From NCBI GenBank assembly GCA_003535455.1, contig DOHD01000171.1:1-9123 (forward strand): a stretch of 9,123 bases of DNA. Direction: 5' to 3'. Origin of the DNA: Acidimicrobium sp. (GTDB lineage Bacteria; Actinomycetota; Acidimicrobiia; Acidimicrobiales; Ilumatobacteraceae). Below the pieces are notes generated by a model. That model was not told the DNA's origin, did no database searches, and saw only the letters and a program-made list of their open reading frames with translations. Position numbers and translations under genes: made by a program. How positions within the stretch are numbered: the stretch's first letter is position 1; every line of letters begins with the position of its first letter. This document shows, piece by piece, positions 6,508 through 9,123 of this stretch.

Positions 6508-6933
6508 TTACGAGGTCTTCTTCGCGAGACCCGGGAAGAAAATTTCAAGTTCGCGACTCGCCGATGCCGCAGAGTCGCTGCCATGCACCAAGTTCTCGGT
6601 AAAGATGGTCCCGAGGTCTCCACGTATTGTGCCGGGTGCGGCTGCCCGCGGATTTGTCGCACCCATCATTGCTCGGACGATCTCCCACGTATCTTCTGGG
6701 CCCTCTAAAGCCAGTGCGACGACTGGTCCACGCGACATAAACGCCACCAGTTCAGCGTAAAAGCCCTTGCCCTGGTGTTCTTCGTAGTGGCGGGCCAAAG
6801 TTGCGGTGTCAAGGTGACGCAGTTGCATGGCAACTATTTTCAACCCTTTTGCCTCGAAACGTCCAAGAATTTCTCCGACGAGACTTCGTTCAACGGCATC
6901 TGGCTTAAGCAATACAAGTGTGCGATTTGACAT
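6508..6933 (-). CDS. ndk: Nucleoside diphosphate kinase
   Basis: Ndk transfers the gamma-phosphate from ATP to nucleoside diphosphates through a phosphohistidine and balances cytoplasmic NTP and dNTP pools. The product is 141 aa, the standard bacterial length. Visible family residues are K10 in LLKPDAV, Y50, R86, T93 in GATNP, R104 in GTIRGD, N114, and the catalytic H117 in NLVHGSDS. The start at 6933 yields the canonical N-terminus MSNRTLVLLKPDA. A TAGCCT box ends 6 nt before the ATG, the arrangement expected for a leaderless actinobacterial message; GAAGG is also present but only 1 nt from the ATG, too close for a normal Shine-Dalgarno. mreB follows within a few bases, so ndk probably heads the elongation-gene transcript. 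Confidence 0.97.
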   Translation of the reverse strand: MSNRTLVLLKPDAVERSLVGEILGRFEAKGLKIVAMQLRHLDTATLARHYEEHQGKGFYAELVAFMSRGPVVALALEGPEDTWEIVRAMMGATNPRAAAPGTIRGDLGTIFTENLVHGSDSAASASRELEIFFPGLAKKTS

Positions 6934-6939
6934 GCCTTC

Positions 6940-6945
6940 AGGCTA
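6940..6945 (-). promoter_or_regulatory. Candidate -10 box (TAGCCT) for a leaderless ndk-mre transcript
   Basis: The minus strand reads TTTAGCCTGAAGGCATG. TAGCCT matches TANNNT, and the ATG starts 6 nt after it, placing the expected transcription start on or next to the A of the start codon. No clear -35 is visible, which is common in leaderless actinobacterial promoters. The box lies in the only gap (60 nt) between folC and rodA, the natural place for a promoter of the ndk-mreBCD-PBP2-rodA unit. Confidence 0.4.
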
Positions 6946-6993
6946 AAGGTTTATCGCCTGCCTCGCACGGACTTGGTCTGAAGTGTCTCTTTG

Positions 6994-8298
6994 CTAGATG
7001 CGCTTAGATAAATGGGTGATCAAATAGGGTCGAGCAGCGCTGACGATGTAAAGCGAGCCAGTGATCAAAACTGCGTCGTCTTGACTTGCAAGATTGATTG
7101 CCATTTGACAGGCCTTCTCTACCGACTCAGCAACTCGCACATCGGCACAACCAATGCTCGTTGCAACTCTTGCCATTTCGTCGGCCGGCAAACCTCGCGG
7201 TGTTGGCGGCATACATGTGATTACTACATCGAACTCATTTGCTCTAAAACCGAGCAATAAGTCTTCGGGGTTGCGACTTCGAAGCGCACCTGTCACCAAA
7301 ATCTTTCGACCCTGGGTGTTGAAGTCTTCAAAAAAAACCGTCGCACAAACTTGTGCACCTGCCGGGTTGTGTGCTCCGTCGATTATCGCCAGAGGTCGAT
7401 GTCCGAGAACTTCGAAGCGACCAGGCATCGCGACTGCCGACATGCCTTCGTCAAGTATCTCTCGATTGATCACATCACCAAAAAATTCTTCGACGGCGCA
7501 TATCGCCAGAGATGCATTGTCGCCTTGGTGCTGGCCATGCAGGGGCACGATCACGTCTTCGTATTTCGAGCGCGAGGTACGAACCGAAATCATTCTTCCT
7601 CCGATCGCCAGAAAATTGTCTTCACAAGCGAAATCTTCGTTGCGAATCAATTGACTTCGTGCTTCTTCTGATAAAAATATCTCGCGCAAAAGTTCATCGG
7701 TCTCGCCCAGCACGAGTGCGCTCGACGGTTTGATAATGCCCGCCTTCTCACGTGCGATGTGCTCGACGGTTGGTCCTGCATACTCCATGTGGTCAAGAGC
7801 GATGTTTGTAATCACAGCAACGTCTGAATTGATTACATTTGTCGCATCCCATCGGCCAAGCATGCCGACTTCGACGACTGCGACATCAACTGCCGAGTCT
7901 GCGAACCACCTGAACATCGCCGCAGTCATGATTTCAAAAAAACTCGGCCTCACACCAACCAAAATTTCGAGGTCGGCAATGGCGCCAATTTGTCGACCGA
8001 ACTCGTCGTCATCGATCGGTTCGCCGTTGATACAGATGCGGTCGTTGATGCGATTGATGTGCGGGCTCGAATATGTGCCGACACGAAGACCATGGGCCAT
8101 CAACAATCGGGTGGTTATCTGCGCAGTCGACCCCTTGCCGTTGGTGCCGGTGATGTGAATGCTGCGATACGAATGTTGCGGGTTGCCGATTGCGTCGAGC
8201 AACTTTTCAATGTTCGAAGTTGATGGTGACTCAACACGACCGGTGCGCTCGTAACTTGAATGCTCGTCGAGGTAACGCAGGGCGTCGGCGTATTGCAC
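6994..8298 (-). CDS. folC: Folylpolyglutamate synthase / dihydrofolate synthase
   Basis: FolC is a cytoplasmic Mur-ligase-family enzyme that adds glutamate to folates using ATP; many bacterial forms also make dihydrofolate from dihydropteroate. The 434-aa product matches the family. Motifs in order are the P-loop HITGTNGKGST (48-58), YSSPH (76-80), FFEIMTAAMF (120-129), VEVGMLGRWDATN (142-154, where many members read GLGGR.DATN), LDHMEYAGPTVEHIAREKAGIIKP (168-191, with K185 at the expected carbamylated lysine), DGAHNPAG (307-314) and the C-terminal ITGSLYIVSAAR. The start is GTG at 8298, with no Shine-Dalgarno. An in-frame TAA (the clpX stop itself) lies 15 nt upstream, so no longer start is possible. 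Whether one or both activities are present cannot be read from the sequence. The GMLGRW variation is minor. Confidence 0.95.
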   Translation of the reverse strand: MQYADALRYLDEHSSYERTGRVESPSTSNIEKLLDAIGNPQHSYRSIHITGTNGKGSTAQITTRLLMAHGLRVGTYSSPHINRINDRICINGEPIDDDEFGRQIGAIADLEILVGVRPSFFEIMTAAMFRWFADSAVDVAVVEVGMLGRWDATNVINSDVAVITNIALDHMEYAGPTVEHIAREKAGIIKPSSALVLGETDELLREIFLSEEARSQLIRNEDFACEDNFLAIGGRMISVRTSRSKYEDVIVPLHGQHQGDNASLAICAVEEFFGDVINREILDEGMSAVAMPGRFEVLGHRPLAIIDGAHNPAGAQVCATVFFEDFNTQGRKILVTGALRSRNPEDLLLGFRANEFDVVITCMPPTPRGLPADEMARVATSIGCADVRVAESVEKACQMAINLASQDDAVLITGSLYIVSAARPYLITHLSKRI

Positions 8299-8313
8299 GA
8301 CTTTTAGTTTCGT

Positions 8314-9123
8314 TTACGAAGCAGCGCGACGCTGACGGGTGACACGAGTGCTTCGGTTGACCAAAGTCGGTGGCGATACTTTGTTCACCGCGTTCAGATC
8401 GATCACGACTTTGGCAACATCTTTGCGACCCGGCAGGTCATACATGGTCTCGAGCAACACCTCTTCGAGAATCGCCCGCAAACCGCGCGCACCGGTGCCG
8501 CGCACAAGGGCTTGGTCGGCCACGGCCTCGAGCGCTTCGGTGGTGAACTCGAGTTCAACGTCTTCAAATTCGAAGAACTTCTGGTACTGCTTTAGTAGCG
8601 CGTTCTTTGGCTCGGTCAGAATCTTGATCAACGCCGATCGGTCGAGACTGTGCACCGCACCGATCATTGGCAGACGACCAACGAACTCTGGAATCATGCC
8701 GAACTTCAACAAATCTTCAGGCAATACTTGGGCGAAGAGCTCGCCGGGGTCTTTTTCTAATTTTGATTTGACCTGCGCGTGAAAACCGACGCCTTTTTGG
8801 CCAATTCTTGATGCGATGATTTGGTCAAGTCCGGCGAACGCCCCACCGCAGATGAACAACACATTCGTTGTGTCAATTTGAATAAATTCTTGGTGCGGAT
8901 GTTTACGTCCACCTTGCGGTGGAACCGACGCAACAGTGCCCTCAAGAATTTTTAGCAACGCTTGCTGCACGCCTTCACCAGAGACATCACGGGTGATCGA
9001 GGGGTTTTCGCTCTTGCGCGCGACTTTGTCGATTTCATCGATATAGACGATGCCTGACTCGGCTTTTTTGACATCAAAGTCGGCCGCTTGCAAAAGCTTC
9101 AGCAGAATATTTTCAACATCTTC
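8314..9123 (-). CDS. clpX: ClpX, ATP-dependent unfoldase subunit of ClpXP (partial, C-terminal 269 residues)
   Basis: ClpX is a hexameric AAA+ unfoldase that feeds substrates into the ClpP protease. The window begins inside the gene: the frame is open from 9123 ([18 protein letters not shown]) to the TAA at 8314. The missing N-terminal part would carry the zinc-binding domain, Walker A and the GYVG pore loop. Seen here, in order: Walker B IVYIDEID (25-32), the RKH loop [10 protein letters not shown] (71-80), sensor-1 region [13 protein letters not shown] (87-99), RIGQKGVGF (106-114), EFVGRLP (146-152) with the arginine-finger region, and sensor-2 [14 protein letters not shown] (207-220). These are characteristic of ClpX rather than other Clp ATPases. 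The TAA lies 15 nt upstream of the folC GTG, so the two are probably co-transcribed. In Streptomyces a valS gene lies between clpX and folC; here it is absent. Confidence 0.97.
   Translation of the reverse strand, partial: EDVENILLKLLQAADFDVKKAESGIVYIDEIDKVARKSENPSITRDVSGEGVQQALLKILEGTVASVPPQGGRKHPHQEFIQIDTTNVLFICGGAFAGLDQIIASRIGQKGVGFHAQVKSKLEKDPGELFAQVLPEDLLKFGMIPEFVGRLPMIGAVHSLDRSALIKILTEPKNALLKQYQKFFEFEDVELEFTTEALEAVADQALVRGTGARGLRAILEEVLLETMYDLPGRKDVAKVVIDLNAVNKVSPPTLVNRSTRVTRQRRAAS

Noticed and set aside
6934..6943. GCCTTCAGGC palindrome before ndk as an operator
   Set aside because: With a 4-bp arm and a 2-nt centre it is too short, and it overlaps the -10 box, which explains its bases.
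1..9123. A novel defence, mobile or biosynthetic system
   Set aside because: Every coding region belongs to a known housekeeping family in a conserved order, and there is no integrase, transposase, toxin, nuclease array or atypical composition to suggest transfer.

Overview
The window is a compact, almost gap-free run of genes that all read on the minus strand, so the gene order is from right to left. In that order it holds the 3' part of clpX, folC, ndk, mreB, mreC, mreD, a class B penicillin-binding protein of the PBP2 (mrdA) type, rodA, and the first 111 codons of an arginine-rich protein that runs off the left edge and is probably an RNase E/G family ribonuclease. No RNA gene, insertion sequence, phage gene, CRISPR array or tRNA is visible.

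The order clpX - folC - ndk - mreBCD - PBP2 - rodA - (rne) is the well-known actinobacterial cell-elongation neighbourhood, as in Streptomyces. The GC content looks moderate (near 50%), start codons include GTG, Shine-Dalgarno sequences are sparse, and MreC carries a poly-threonine linker of the kind common in Acidimicrobiia. I therefore infer an Acidimicrobiia-like actinobacterium, possibly an aquatic lineage. This placement is inference, not proof.

Layout: 8314-9123 clpX (N-terminal part outside the window); 6994-8298 folC; 6934-6993 a 60-nt gap with a candidate -10 box that would give a leaderless ndk message; 6508-6933 ndk; 5471-6481 mreB; 4380-5453 mreC; 3865-4383 mreD (4-nt overlap with mreC); 1684-3864 PBP2 (directly abutting mreD); 506-1675 rodA; 335-505 the largest gap, with a second copy of the same -10-like octamer and three stem-loops; 1-334 the start of the last gene.

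Function: MreB filaments, MreC, MreD, the SEDS glycosyltransferase RodA and the transpeptidase PBP2 form the elongasome that inserts lateral-wall peptidoglycan. The tight packing from ndk to rodA suggests one transcript that links a nucleoside diphosphate kinase to wall-elongation genes. ClpX (protein unfolding for ClpP) and FolC (folate polyglutamylation) lie upstream. The last gene is separated by a structured leader and probably has its own promoter.

This is essentially a conserved housekeeping region. I see no new defence, mobile or biosynthetic system. The points worth a second look are the structured leader before the last gene, a four-cysteine insertion in PBP2, the poly-Thr insertion in MreC, an altered motif in RodA, and the shared TAGCCTGA box.
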